From: Chitinophaga fulva | GTDB taxonomy: Bacteria > Bacteroidota > Bacteroidia > Chitinophagales > Chitinophagaceae | Assembly (NCBI RefSeq): GCF_012927205.1 | Contig: NZ_JABBGC010000002.1 | Location: forward strand, 868,001 to 932,000 | Reading direction: 5' to 3' | DNA: 64,000 nt | In this document: piece by piece, positions 28,950 to 37,804 of the stretch | Layout: every line of letters begins with the position of its first letter | Numbering within the stretch: the stretch's first letter is position 1 | Translations under genes and position numbers: made by a program | Notes under the pieces: generated by a model | The model's database searches: none | What the model was told of the DNA's origin: nothing | What the model saw: the letters and a program-made list of their open reading frames with translations, nothing else

Positions 28950-29176
28950 ACTGAAATTTAGTATATTAGAAGTAGAACCCGGAAATCGTGGCGTTGAGCG
29001 GTTTATATACACTTTATATAGATGGTCCATTACCGACAGCTTGTCCTACGAATAGTTTTTAGCTATTAGATTATAGAACTAATTGATTTTTTCTATATCC
29101 CTGTTACCCTTACTTTTACAGACCACACCCTTACCGGTGTAAGCACATATTCCTTCCATACCCAAAATTGAAACAA

Positions 29177-31447
29177 ATGGAAAATGAAGTAAAAGACATC
29201 AGTAAATGCCCATTTCATAATGGCACAATGAAGCACAATGTTGGCGGTGGCGGCACCAGAAACCCTGACTGGTGGCCCAATCAGTTGAAAGTAAGCATAC
29301 TTCGTCAAAACTCGGCTTTATCCGATCCGATGGATAAGGATTTCAACTATGCCGAAGCTTTCAAGAGCCTTGACCTGGAAGCTGTAAAAAAAGACCTTCA
29401 TGCGCTGATGACCGATTCTCAGGATTGGTGGCCGGCAGACTTCGGACACTATGGTCCATTGTTCATTCGTATGGCATGGCATAGTGCCGGCACCTATCGT
29501 GTAGGTGATGGCCGTGGCGGTGCGGGTGCAGGGCTGCAACGGTTTGCGCCGCTGAACAGCTGGCCCGACAATGTGAGCCTTGACAAAGCACGCAGGCTGC
29601 TGTGGCCCATCAAACAGAAATACGGCCGTAAACTTTCATGGGCCGACCTCCTGATCCTTACCGGCAACGTAGCGCTGGAGTCTATGGGCTTCAAAACATT
29701 TGGTTTTGCCGGCGGACGTGAAGATGCATGGGAGCCGGATGAATCCGTATACTGGGGCTCAGAAAGGAACTGGCTTGGCGGCGACATCCGTTATGCCCAC
29801 GGTTCACCCGGCGTGGCAGAGAACCATGGCGTTACCGTAACAGACGAAAAACCCGATGGAGACGTTCACTCGCGTAACCTCGAAAAACCGCTGGCAGCCG
29901 TACAGATGGGGCTTATCTATGTAAACCCGGAAGGACCAGATGGCAACCCCGACCCGATTGCTGCCGCAAAAGATATCCGTGATACTTTCGGCCGAATGGC
30001 GATGGATGACGAAGAAACCGTTGCCCTGATTGCCGGTGGCCACAGCTTTGGTAAAACCCACGGCGCCGCTCCTGCCACCAACGTAGGCAAGGAACCCGAA
30101 GCCGCCGATATGGAATTGCAGGGCCTTGGCTGGGCCAACAGTCATGGTACCGGTAAAGGTGCAGACGCTATCACCAGCGGACTGGAAGTAATATGGACCA
30201 AGACGCCCACCCAGTGGAGCAATAACTTCCTGGAGAACCTGTTCGCCTACGAATGGCAACTCACCAAAAGCCCGGCCGGCGCACATCAGTGGGTAGCTAA
30301 AAACGCCGACAGCATCATCCCGGATGCTTATGACGGCAATAAAAAGCACCTGCCCACCATGCTCACCACCGACCTCTCCCTGCGGTTTGATCCGGCTTAC
30401 GAGAAGATATCCAGGCGTTTCCTCGCCCACCCGGATGAATTGGCCGATGCTTTTGCAAGAGCATGGTTTAAACTGACCCATCGCGACATGGGGCCACGCA
30501 GCCGCTACCTCGGCGCCGATGTGCCGGCAGAAGCGCTGCTTTGGCAAGACCCTATTCCCGAAGTGGACCATCCGCTGATTGACGAGAAAGATATCGCAGC
30601 CTTAAAAACAAAAATCCTGGCTTCCGGCCTCACCGTATCTGAACTGGTGTCTACAGCATGGGCTTCTGCTTCTACCTTCCGTGGCTCCGACAAACGCGGC
30701 GGCGCTAACGGCGCCCGCATCCGCCTGGCTCCACAGAAGTACTGGCAGGTCAACAATCCGTCTCAACTGGAAAAAGTACTGGGTAAACTGGAAACTATCC
30801 AGAAAGAATTCAACGGTACCGGTAAAAAAGTATCGCTGGCCGACCTCATTGTACTGGCTGGTTGTGCAGGCATTGAAAAAGCAGCCAAAGACGCCGGACA
30901 GGCAGTCACCGTACCATTTACTCCCGGCCGCATGGACGCTCTCCAGGAACAAACCGATGTGGAATCAGTAGGCTTCCTGGAACCACTTGCAGATGGCTTC
31001 CGCAACTACCGCAAAGCTAAAATTCCGGTATCCACAGAAGAACTGCTGATCGACAAAGCGCAGCTGCTCACCCTCACAGCTCCGGAACTGACCGTACTGC
31101 TGGGTGGCCTGCGTGGACTGGAGATCAACTACGATGGTTCGAAACATGGCGTCTTCACCACTCGTCCTGGCCAGCTGACGAACGACTTCTTCGTCAACCT
31201 CCTCGATATGGGAACAGTGTGGAAAGCCACCGGTCCAGACAAGGAAGTTTACGAAGGCAGCGACCGCAGCACCGGAAAAGTGAAGTGGACAGGCACCCGT
31301 GCAGACCTGGTATTCGGCGCCAACGCTGAACTGAGAGCCGTTGCAGAAGTATATGGCAGCGCCGACTCACAGGCTAAATTTGTGAAAGACTTCGTGGCCG
31401 CATGGGACAAAGTGATGAACCTCGACCGGTTTGATTTACACAGATAA
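29177..31447 (+). CDS. katG: Catalase-peroxidase
   Basis: A 756-residue bifunctional haem enzyme that removes hydrogen peroxide. The distal site is Arg98, Trp101 and His102 in RMAWHSAG. Tyr248 (YVNPEGPDG) and Met274 stand 26 residues apart, as needed for the Met-Tyr-Trp adduct that gives KatG its catalase activity. The proximal haem ligand is His289 in GGHSFGKTHG. A second, degenerate peroxidase-like domain fills the C-terminal half. The ATG at 29177 is preferred to an in-frame TTG 9 bp earlier. The gene stands alone, is followed by a terminator, and no OxyR-type gene is adjacent. Confidence 0.97.
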   Translation: MENEVKDISKCPFHNGTMKHNVGGGGTRNPDWWPNQLKVSILRQNSALSDPMDKDFNYAEAFKSLDLEAVKKDLHALMTDSQDWWPADFGHYGPLFIRMAWHSAGTYRVGDGRGGAGAGLQRFAPLNSWPDNVSLDKARRLLWPIKQKYGRKLSWADLLILTGNVALESMGFKTFGFAGGREDAWEPDESVYWGSERNWLGGDIRYAHGSPGVAENHGVTVTDEKPDGDVHSRNLEKPLAAVQMGLIYVNPEGPDGNPDPIAAAKDIRDTFGRMAMDDEETVALIAGGHSFGKTHGAAPATNVGKEPEAADMELQGLGWANSHGTGKGADAITSGLEVIWTKTPTQWSNNFLENLFAYEWQLTKSPAGAHQWVAKNADSIIPDAYDGNKKHLPTMLTTDLSLRFDPAYEKISRRFLAHPDELADAFARAWFKLTHRDMGPRSRYLGADVPAEALLWQDPIPEVDHPLIDEKDIAALKTKILASGLTVSELVSTAWASASTFRGSDKRGGANGARIRLAPQKYWQVNNPSQLEKVLGKLETIQKEFNGTGKKVSLADLIVLAGCAGIEKAAKDAGQAVTVPFTPGRMDALQEQTDVESVGFLEPLADGFRNYRKAKIPVSTEELLIDKAQLLTLTAPELTVLLGGLRGLEINYDGSKHGVFTTRPGQLTNDFFVNLLDMGTVWKATGPDKEVYEGSDRSTGKVKWTGTRADLVFGANAELRAVAEVYGSADSQAKFVKDFVAAWDKVMNLDRFDLHR

Positions 31448-31467
31448 TCGGCTTATAAGATGATAAT

Positions 31468-31496
31468 AAAACAGCCTCCATAAAGGAGGCTGTTTT
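31468..31496. terminator. Bidirectional terminator between katG and the YdeI-like gene
   Basis: A 12-bp perfect stem (AAAACAGCCTCC with GGAGGCTGTTTT) and a 5-base loop, ending in a T run on both strands. It separates two convergent genes. Confidence 0.9.
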
Positions 31497-31499
31497 GCT

Positions 31500-32090
31500 T
31501 TAGTCGTTTAATCCTTTTCCATCAAGGATATGATCAACATATTTTTCGATTCTCGATATTCTTGTTTTGGATTGTTTGGCGGCTGAGAAAAACAGCAGAT
31601 AACCTCTTTGCCGGCCGGGCGTTAAGGCTTCAAACGCTTTTTTCAGCGCAGGCTTCTTATCCAGCAGCTGCTGGAACTCTTCCGGCATGTTAAACTCTTC
31701 CGTCTTTTTATACTCCACTCTATAGCCAGCCTTCTCTACTTCTATCGCTTCATACACATACGATTTCAGGGCACGCGTCATCTTCACGATCTCGCGCACA
31801 TTGGTAAAACGAATCTGGCGGGTAGCCTGCACATTCTCCGACTGTATCACCAGGATACCTTCCGGATCGGCCATCAGGGCTCCTTTAAAGAACAGGATAG
31901 CACAGTATTCCTTAAACCCGTGCATTAAAACGATGTTACGGTCGTTGTAAGTGTAACAGGGAACGCCCCATTTTAATTCTTCTGTTAATTGACAATCAAG
32001 CAGGATTTCTCTTAGTTTTTCAAACTCATCGCGCCATTTTTCGGATCTCTCCATAAATGCATCGACTTTTTCTGCGCCGGTTTTTGCCAT
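31500..32090 (-). CDS. YdeI/OmpD-associated-like (DUF1801) protein
   Basis: A 196-residue protein from the ATG at 32090. It has a DUF1801 domain (KWRDEFEKLREILLDCQLTEELKWGVPCY, in two parts here) and a C-terminal OmdA-type tail (PEEFQQLLDKKPALKKAFEALTPGRQRGY) typical of the YdeI family. Members are small cytosolic proteins with unclear roles, sometimes tied to stress or peptide resistance. The frame stays open upstream to 32474, but that stretch overlaps the divergent gene start and has no family character. Confidence 0.82.
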   Translation of the reverse strand: MAKTGAEKVDAFMERSEKWRDEFEKLREILLDCQLTEELKWGVPCYTYNDRNIVLMHGFKEYCAILFFKGALMADPEGILVIQSENVQATRQIRFTNVREIVKMTRALKSYVYEAIEVEKAGYRVEYKKTEEFNMPEEFQQLLDKKPALKKAFEALTPGRQRGYLLFFSAAKQSKTRISRIEKYVDHILDGKGLND

Positions 32091-32273
32091 AGAAGTAGGT
32101 TTAGACTGGATTTTACGATTGGATTGTTGAATTGGTTTTCCACCGCAATATAATTCGTATTCCCGAAAATAGGTAGTCACGGGCATATCCGGGAAATGGT
32201 TTGTTAATTTTCGGGCAATTGTTATCTTTATTTCATGGTCATGTGTACCATGTGCTATCATCCGCGTCAAACA

Positions 32274-32281
32274 TATCTTTG
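32274..32281 (+). promoter_or_regulatory. TAnnTTTG-type promoter element
   Basis: TATCTTTG lies 13 bp before the ATG of the FAD oxidoreductase gene and matches the Bacteroidota -7 consensus exactly. I see no good -33 element at the right distance, so the call rests on one box. Confidence 0.4.
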
Positions 32282-32294
32282 TTAAACTCATTCT

Positions 32295-33776
32295 ATGGAA
32301 AAAATCACTCCGGGGGATATACGCTATTCCGATCTCGCAGACAAAAGATTCAACAAACGTTTTGCAGGAAAGCCCGATTACATTGTTTTGCCCGCTTCTA
32401 CGGCAGAAGTGACAGCAGCAGTACAGGAAGCGGTGAGTAGCAAGCGGCGGCTGGTGGTACGCAGTGGTGGCCATTGTCTCGAAGGTTTTGTGTCAGACCC
32501 CGCCGTTCAGGTATTGCTCGACATGTCGATGATGACCCATATCAGTTACGATACCGGGCGGGCTGCTTTTATGGTAGAAGCCGGCGCCACCGTCGGAGAA
32601 ATGTACCGCAGGCTGTTCCTCGGCTGGGGCGTGGTACTTCCCGCCGGAGAACATCCGGGCATAGGCATGGGCGGACACGTTGTGGGCGGCGCGTTTGGCT
32701 TCCTATGCCGGGAATATGGGTTGGCAGCTGATTACCTGTATGGTGTGGAAGTGGTGACGGTCGATGCTTCGGGGAAGGCCCATGCTATGATTGCCACCAG
32801 GGAAACCAATGATCCCAACCGCGAGCTTTGGTGGGCACATACCGGCGCCGGTGGTGGTAACTTCGGCATCGTTACCCGTTATTGGTTGCGCTCCCCGCAT
32901 GCCACCGGCAACGACCCTTACACCGCGCTGCCCAAAGCACCGGCATCTATTACCACCTTCAGGGTATCGTGGGACTGGCAAGAGTTTGATGAAGGAGCAT
33001 TTAACCGTCTCACGAAAAACTTCGGTACCTGGTGTCAGCAGAACAGTGGTGCGGACTCCCCCAGCCTTCCGTTGTTCAGTATACTCTTCCTGAACCATCG
33101 GAATATTGGCAAACTGGAGATAAAAGGACTGGTTACCGGAGCAGATGCCCATCAGCTTATAGACAATCACCTCGCAGATATTGCGGTACCTGTTGGCGTT
33201 CCATATTCATTACAGACAGAAGAAAGTCCGTGGTTACGTTTTGCACTCAACCCGTTCCCGGAACTGTTTCAGCCGGGGCTGGACAGTGTAGCCGCTAAAG
33301 TGAAGGATGCTTACTTCCGTCAACCACTAACGGACAGCCAGGTGGCAACGGCTTACCGGTACCTCACCGCAGAAGTACCTATCGGCGGCGGTTTAGGTAT
33401 GGCCACCTATGGCGGCAAAGTAAATACCATTGCACCCGATGCCACGGCCACGGCTCAACGAAGCTGCATTATGGACGTAGCTTGCAATACCGGCTGGATA
33501 GACCCGAAAGGTGCAGCACCCAGCCTTGCATGGGTGCGTAATTTTTATAAAGATCTTTTCCCTGGCTCCGGCGGCGTACCGGTACCTAATGAACAAACCG
33601 ACGGCGCCATGATCAACCACCCGGACGCTGACCTTGCCGACCCCGCATGGAACCAGTCTGGTATTCCATGGCATACGCTTTACTACAAAGACAACTACCC
33701 CAGGCTGCAACAGGTGAAAGCCAAATGGGACCCGCTGAATATATTTCATCATGCGCTGTCTATACAACCGGCCTAA
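32295..33776 (+). CDS. Berberine-bridge-type FAD-linked oxidoreductase
   Basis: A 493-residue flavoenzyme with a PCMH-type FAD domain (about 30-210) and a C-terminal BBE domain (last 50 residues, LQQVKAKWDPLNIFHHALSI). The histidine that carries 8-alpha-linked FAD is in RSGGHCLEG (near residue 59). In family members with two covalent links, a cysteine precedes the GxGGH motif; here that segment reads AGEHPGIGMGGH, so only the histidine link is expected. The enzyme probably oxidises a sugar, alcohol or secondary metabolite with oxygen. There is no signal peptide. Confidence 0.87.
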   Translation: MEKITPGDIRYSDLADKRFNKRFAGKPDYIVLPASTAEVTAAVQEAVSSKRRLVVRSGGHCLEGFVSDPAVQVLLDMSMMTHISYDTGRAAFMVEAGATVGEMYRRLFLGWGVVLPAGEHPGIGMGGHVVGGAFGFLCREYGLAADYLYGVEVVTVDASGKAHAMIATRETNDPNRELWWAHTGAGGGNFGIVTRYWLRSPHATGNDPYTALPKAPASITTFRVSWDWQEFDEGAFNRLTKNFGTWCQQNSGADSPSLPLFSILFLNHRNIGKLEIKGLVTGADAHQLIDNHLADIAVPVGVPYSLQTEESPWLRFALNPFPELFQPGLDSVAAKVKDAYFRQPLTDSQVATAYRYLTAEVPIGGGLGMATYGGKVNTIAPDATATAQRSCIMDVACNTGWIDPKGAAPSLAWVRNFYKDLFPGSGGVPVPNEQTDGAMINHPDADLADPAWNQSGIPWHTLYYKDNYPRLQQVKAKWDPLNIFHHALSIQPA

Positions 33777-33783
33777 AAATAAC

Positions 33784-33811
33784 CAAGCGGTGCACAGACG
33801 TGCACCGCTTG
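33784..33811. terminator. Hairpin terminator between convergent genes
   Basis: A 12-bp perfect stem (CAAGCGGTGCAC with GTGCACCGCTTG) and a 4-base loop. On the minus strand it is followed by a T-rich stretch, so it fits best as the end of the leftward lipoprotein gene but may serve both. Confidence 0.75.
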
Positions 33812-33855
33812 ACTTATCTGCGATTATAAAGATCAGCTGACACCGCTGAAAAACA

Positions 33856-34347
33856 TTACTGGCCTTTGTAAGTAAAATCCTTGGTATAAGCACCTGATCC
33901 TGCCGCAATAGAGACATTCTGCTGATTTGTTTGCACCGTGCCATTTACTTCAGCCTTATAGCTTAAGATAATCGGAGCGCCATCCATATTCGTAACAGAC
34001 ACGCTTAACTTACCAAAATCAAAAGGTTTCACCGTTTCAAAAACATAGGTTGTAGTATTTCCAAGAAATTTCTGCTCGTCTATCATAACGTCGTCTGCAT
34101 TCCCCTGATCTACACCATTAATTTTCCAGACAGAGGCGCCGTATTGACTGGCATCATGGTTACCCGCAGCCGCCATAACATCAATGTTATCATTAGCGGT
34201 AACACCCGTCGCGGTAACTGTATATTTGATCGTTATCTTATTAGCCGCAGGCGGATCGTCTTTTTTGCTGCAACCGGTAAATGTAAAAGTGGCAACGGCT
34301 GCCAGACACAATCCCCAAACAATGTTTTTTGCTTTTTTAGTTCCCAT
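33856..34347 (-). CDS. Small lipoprotein of unknown function
   Basis: A 163-residue protein with a type II signal peptide, lipobox FTFTGC near residue 26, then SKKDDPPAAN, the charged-linker pattern of Bacteroidota surface or periplasmic lipoproteins. The mature part is predicted all-beta and has no family I recognise. It stands between a terminator and a leftward esterase gene. Confidence 0.7.
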   Translation of the reverse strand: MGTKKAKNIVWGLCLAAVATFTFTGCSKKDDPPAANKITIKYTVTATGVTANDNIDVMAAAGNHDASQYGASVWKINGVDQGNADDVMIDEQKFLGNTTTYVFETVKPFDFGKLSVSVTNMDGAPIILSYKAEVNGTVQTNQQNVSIAAGSGAYTKDFTYKGQ

Positions 34348-34461
34348 TTATGTGTATTGAAGGTTAGAATGAATGCAGCAAAGGTAGGCTGGCAGGGCAC
34401 CCGGGACAATACCGGGAAACCAGCATTTTCTTTTACTGGTTTGGGAACTGGTGTCTGACTA

Positions 34462-35280
34462 CTACCGGGGCGATGTAAAGAACAAATTAAACCATAAAAC
34501 CTGGTACTTAGCGGCTTTCGACCAATAGGCATGATCGTGTGCGCCTTCTGTTTCCATATAGGTATGCGCCACATGATGTTGGTCCAGGTATTCGTGCAGC
34601 CTGCGGTTGTAAGCCAGGAAAGGGTCTGCGGCGCCGCAACTGATCATTAGCTGTTGCTGGCTGAATACAAAATACTTGGCATTGTCCAGCACATTATAGT
34701 ATTTCCATTTAGTGCTGTCAGCTCCCACTACCTTGTCGATACCGAAATCTGTCACCAACGGAACAAAGTCCACCGCGCCGCACATACTTCCCAGTGCCCC
34801 AAAACTACCGGCGTGTTTCAGGCCCACATACAAGGCACCGTGACCACCCATGCTCCAGCCCATCAGACCACGCTGATCGCGGACTGCGATAGTAGGATAA
34901 TGCTGATCGATATAGCTGACCAACTCCTCTCCTACAAAGGTTTCATATTGGCTGTTCTTTTTAACAGAACTGTTGATATACCAGCTGTCAAACCCGCCGT
35001 CCGGGAGAATAAAGACGATTCCATACTGATCAGCCAGTTCGGGTAAAGACGGAATATCTTCCTTTAAAGTACGGTCGGGATTGCCGCTATACCCATGCAG
35101 CACATACACCGCAGGAAACCGTTGTCCCGCCTTTGATTGTTTGGGAGATATTACCAGCGTGCGTACCGGTTTGCCCATGGCATTACTAAAAACAGCAAGG
35201 GTGTCTACGGTAGCAGCCTTCACATACACAACAGGCGTTAGTACCAACGCCAGCAACAGGGCGATGACGGAGTGTTTCAT
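34462..35280 (-). CDS. Exported esterase (esterase D / antigen 85-like fold)
   Basis: A 272-residue protein from the ATG at 35280, with signal peptide MKHSVIALLLALVLTPVVYVKA. It has an alpha/beta-hydrolase core with oxyanion-side VYVLHGYSGNPD, nucleophile elbow MGWSMGGHGALY and a C-terminal histidine in EGAHDHAYW. This is the tributyrin-esterase/esterase D group (PF00756), often secreted carbohydrate esterases such as feruloyl or acetyl esterases. An upstream in-frame start at 35358 would spoil the signal peptide. Confidence 0.87.
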   Translation of the reverse strand: MKHSVIALLLALVLTPVVYVKAATVDTLAVFSNAMGKPVRTLVISPKQSKAGQRFPAVYVLHGYSGNPDRTLKEDIPSLPELADQYGIVFILPDGGFDSWYINSSVKKNSQYETFVGEELVSYIDQHYPTIAVRDQRGLMGWSMGGHGALYVGLKHAGSFGALGSMCGAVDFVPLVTDFGIDKVVGADSTKWKYYNVLDNAKYFVFSQQQLMISCGAADPFLAYNRRLHEYLDQHHVAHTYMETEGAHDHAYWSKAAKYQVLWFNLFFTSPR

Positions 35281-35421
35281 ATATTCTATTTTAAGAGATA
35301 AAAAAAGTACCGTTGAACAACATCCCGAAGCAATGGCTCCGGCTGTTCTCAAAAGCATGGGGCAAAACTAAAACGGTTGCTCAGCATAAACATTTACATA
35401 TGTTGATGCCCGCAGAATTTT

Positions 35422-36003
35422 TTACAATTCTTTACGGATACGGCTTAATTGTGTAGGTGTGACACCGAGGAAGGCGGCTATGTGATGTTGACGAAGACGG
35501 TTTACCAGCGTGGGGTTGTTTTGAATAAAATTAAGGTAACGTTCCCTGGCGGTGAGGTATTTCAGGGTTATTTCCTGCTCTTCTTTCCTGGCTACCCAGT
35601 TTTCTTCGAGATAGTTGATCCAGAAAAAAGCAATGTCTGTATAGTGGTGCATCAGCTGTTTGAACTGTTCAAACCGGAATTCTATCAACAGGGAGTCTTC
35701 CAGGGCTTCGATAGCAAACAAACCCGGTGTCTGCTTTACCAGTGCCGCTGTAGAGGCCACAAACGAGTGCTCCGCAAAAAAACGTTTGATCACCACATCT
35801 CCGTTTTCCTGTATCGTATAGTACGACAGTAATCCGCTACAGACATAAGCTATTTTCTTCGGAATTTCTCCCTGCGAGAGATACACTTCTTTTTTCTTCA
35901 GCTCCCTGAAATGCAGCTCTACGGCGAATGCCTGTTTAGCATCCTCCGAAAGCGGAGCATATTGCTCCATGGCAGCAAAAAAACCGGTCAGTCTATTATC
36001 CAT
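35422..36003 (-). CDS. Crp/Fnr-family transcriptional regulator
   Basis: A 193-residue regulator. The cyclic-nucleotide-binding-type beta domain spans about 20-120 (VYLSQGEIPKKIAYVCSGLL). The C-terminal winged helix ends with FLGVTPTQLSRIRKEL. This short form without the full nucleotide-binding residues is very common in Bacteroidota, where each regulates a nearby operon. Next to it is only an adenosine deaminase stub. Confidence 0.88.
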   Translation of the reverse strand: MDNRLTGFFAAMEQYAPLSEDAKQAFAVELHFRELKKKEVYLSQGEIPKKIAYVCSGLLSYYTIQENGDVVIKRFFAEHSFVASTAALVKQTPGLFAIEALEDSLLIEFRFEQFKQLMHHYTDIAFFWINYLEENWVARKEEQEITLKYLTARERYLNFIQNNPTLVNRLRQHHIAAFLGVTPTQLSRIRKEL

Positions 36004-36022
36004 TCGGATGGCAATGTAGCCA

Positions 36023-36319
36023 TTATTTCGTTATGACCGGCCGGTGAGCCCGGAGCACCTGCCATTCAAACCTTGCCAGTGCGGCATCCAGTTGACGCAA
36101 CTGTTGCCTTTTAAGAGCAGCAGGCTGTATAAAACTATATTGAATACCGTTTCTGATCATTTGTTTGATATCCGCATAATGCAGGGAAGGATAACGGGTG
36201 GCCAGCAGTACATATTGACGGGTAAGATCTGTCCGGAGCACACCGGCATCATCTGTACTAATCACAACGGGCACCTGGTGGGTATGATACAGGAGAAAAA
36301 TCTTTACATCAAAAATCAA
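36023..36319 (-). pseudogene. C-terminal stub of an adenosine deaminase
   Basis: This 98-codon frame reads VPVVISTDDAGVLRTDLTRQY followed by VLLATRYPSLHYADIKQMIRN and ends in a normal C-terminus. The STDD pair is the zinc-site aspartate region of adenosine/AMP deaminases, which are about 330 to 500 residues long. The first three quarters, with the HxH metal ligands, are missing, so no active enzyme can be made. The break point, near 36305, lies next to the LuxR gene's promoter, suggesting that a rearrangement placed the LuxR region there. Confidence 0.75.
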
Positions 36320-36340
36320 GACAAAAAAATTATGAATGCC

Positions 36341-36360
36341 TACACTTTAGTGTAAATTTG
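36341..36360 (+). promoter_or_regulatory. Palindrome overlapping the -7 box of the LuxR-type gene
   Basis: TACACT-TT-AGTGTA (36341-36354) is a perfect 6-bp inverted repeat with a 2-base centre. It runs straight into TAAATTTG (36353-36360), an exact match to the Bacteroidota -7 element TAnnTTTG. A regulator bound to the palindrome would block the promoter. Autoregulation by the downstream LuxR protein is possible but unproven. Confidence 0.5.
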
Positions 36361-36378
36361 TCTTGTTCAGGTATACAA

Positions 36379-37134
36379 ATGAAAAACAACCTATATTCCG
36401 GTCTGCTGACGAAGAACAAACTGGGTAATATCCCGGAGACCGATCAACCAAAAGATTACCTCGAAGTCGTGAAAGCATTTGCCCGACTGACGTATCAAAG
36501 CCTTTACGTGATCGACTATACGGACATGTCTTTCGATTATGTCTCGGACAATCCCCTGTTTTTATGCGGCTGTTCCGCAGCGGAAGTCCTTCAGGCAGGA
36601 TATGACTTCTATTTTAAGCACGTTCCGCCGGAGGACCTGGAACTGCTGACCACCCTCAATGAAGCAGGATTTAACTTCTATCAGCAGCTTCCGGTGGAAG
36701 AAAAGATGCTGTACAGCATCACCTATGACTTTCACCTGATTAACCGGGACGGCAAACAGATCCTGGTCAACCATAAGCTGACACCCCTCTTCCTCAATAG
36801 CGACGGGAAGATATGGAAGGCGATGTGTATTGTCTCCATTTCACATCACCAGACAGCCGGCAACGTCCGTATTTACAAGCAAGGGTCTGATGAAGTATGG
36901 GATTTGGGGTTGACGAATAACATCTGGCGGAAGTCAGACAAACCAACGCTTACGGAAAGAGAAACAGCAGTATTGCGGCTGCATGCGCAGGGGCTTACGA
37001 TCAACCAGATCGCCAAACGGCTTCATGTGGCGCCGGATACCGTTAAATACTACCGCCGGCGTATCTTTGAGCGCCTGAATGTAACCAACATGGTGGAGGC
37101 GTTATCTTATGCGGTGAACAGCAAAATTATCTGA
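36379..37134 (+). CDS. LuxR-type transcriptional regulator with PAS-like sensor
   Basis: A 251-residue protein from the ATG at 36379. Residues about 35-170 look like a PAS domain (LYVIDYTDMSFDYVSDNP and YDFHLINRDGKQILVNHKL). The C-terminal 65 residues are a LuxR/GerE helix-turn-helix (LTERETAVLRLHAQGLTINQ, then HVAPDTVKYYRRRI). It is a single-component sensor regulator. Its 3' end overlaps by 8 bp the end of the leftward gene that closes the peptide cassette; the convergent overlap allows mutual interference. It is the nearest regulator to the cassette and a candidate controller of it. Confidence 0.88.
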   Translation: MKNNLYSGLLTKNKLGNIPETDQPKDYLEVVKAFARLTYQSLYVIDYTDMSFDYVSDNPLFLCGCSAAEVLQAGYDFYFKHVPPEDLELLTTLNEAGFNFYQQLPVEEKMLYSITYDFHLINRDGKQILVNHKLTPLFLNSDGKIWKAMCIVSISHHQTAGNVRIYKQGSDEVWDLGLTNNIWRKSDKPTLTERETAVLRLHAQGLTINQIAKRLHVAPDTVKYYRRRIFERLNVTNMVEALSYAVNSKII

Positions 37135-37783
37135 TCGCGGAATAGATCACTTCGTTGACCTTTATAAGCGTTTCAGCGTCATTATTACAGTTTCTTTCTG
37201 AGTGGTTACGGTGGGTAACCAGTCCAACGCCAGTCTTGTACTCAAAGGTGTTTCTTTCCTCTTCCGAAAAAACGAGATGACTCGTCAAAAATTTTGTGAT
37301 GATACTCAACTGGTCCGCCTGTAAGTCCAGCTCCATCATTTTCAGGTGCCTGGCGATGGCTGCCTCAATGCCGGGCTGCTCGGATTCATTTCCGGCCGCG
37401 AGAGGAAGCAGCATCCAAAACAATAGTGACGGGTCTGTCTTATCATTGTTCACGATAGCCTGCAGTTCCTCCCAGCTCAATAGCGAAAGATGAAAATGCC
37501 CACCAGTATTACCCAGATAAGTATCGTTAAAAAAATAAACGGTTGCATGAGGATGGAACTCCGCATAAAATGTGACCGTGTCATTAAGTCGGTGTGCATA
37601 GGTATAGCCGTCCCATGGAACGTCTGCCTGGCCCGTCAGTTCATCCAGCCATTCGCCTGACGGCATCTCAAAATTTTCCGGCAGATAGTCTGTCAGCGTC
37701 ATTTCTAACGTATGATCGGACGCAAAGGGAAATTGGGCTAATAAAAACAGGCAGAAATTTTTATCTGACAACTGAAGGTCCAT
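37127..37783 (-). CDS. Imm19-like putative immunity protein downstream of the peptide cassette
   Basis: A 218-residue soluble, acidic protein. Its middle segment (VPWDGYTYAHRL, FYAEFHPHATVYFFNDTYLG and LLSWEEL) reminds me of the Imm19 immunity family of polymorphic toxin systems, recalled from memory and not verified. It begins 21 bp after the HlyD gene on the same strand, so it should be the last gene of the graspetide operon. In that position a self-protection role is attractive. Alternatives are an unrelated toxin-immunity gene or a nutrient-related DUF protein. There is no signal peptide, so a cytosolic target would be expected. Confidence 0.6.
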   Translation of the reverse strand: MDLQLSDKNFCLFLLAQFPFASDHTLEMTLTDYLPENFEMPSGEWLDELTGQADVPWDGYTYAHRLNDTVTFYAEFHPHATVYFFNDTYLGNTGGHFHLSLLSWEELQAIVNNDKTDPSLLFWMLLPLAAGNESEQPGIEAAIARHLKMMELDLQADQLSIITKFLTSHLVFSEEERNTFEYKTGVGLVTHRNHSERNCNNDAETLIKVNEVIYSAIR

Positions 37784-37804
37784 ACTATTAAAATTTATAT
37801 CTGC

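Noticed and set aside
29804..30571. A 255-codon frame antisense to katG
   Set aside because: It mirrors a well-conserved catalase-peroxidase and its residues show no family character; long antisense frames are expected in genes of this codon usage.
32091..32474. N-terminal extension of the YdeI-like protein
   Set aside because: It overlaps the start of the divergent FAD oxidoreductase gene and carries no family motif.
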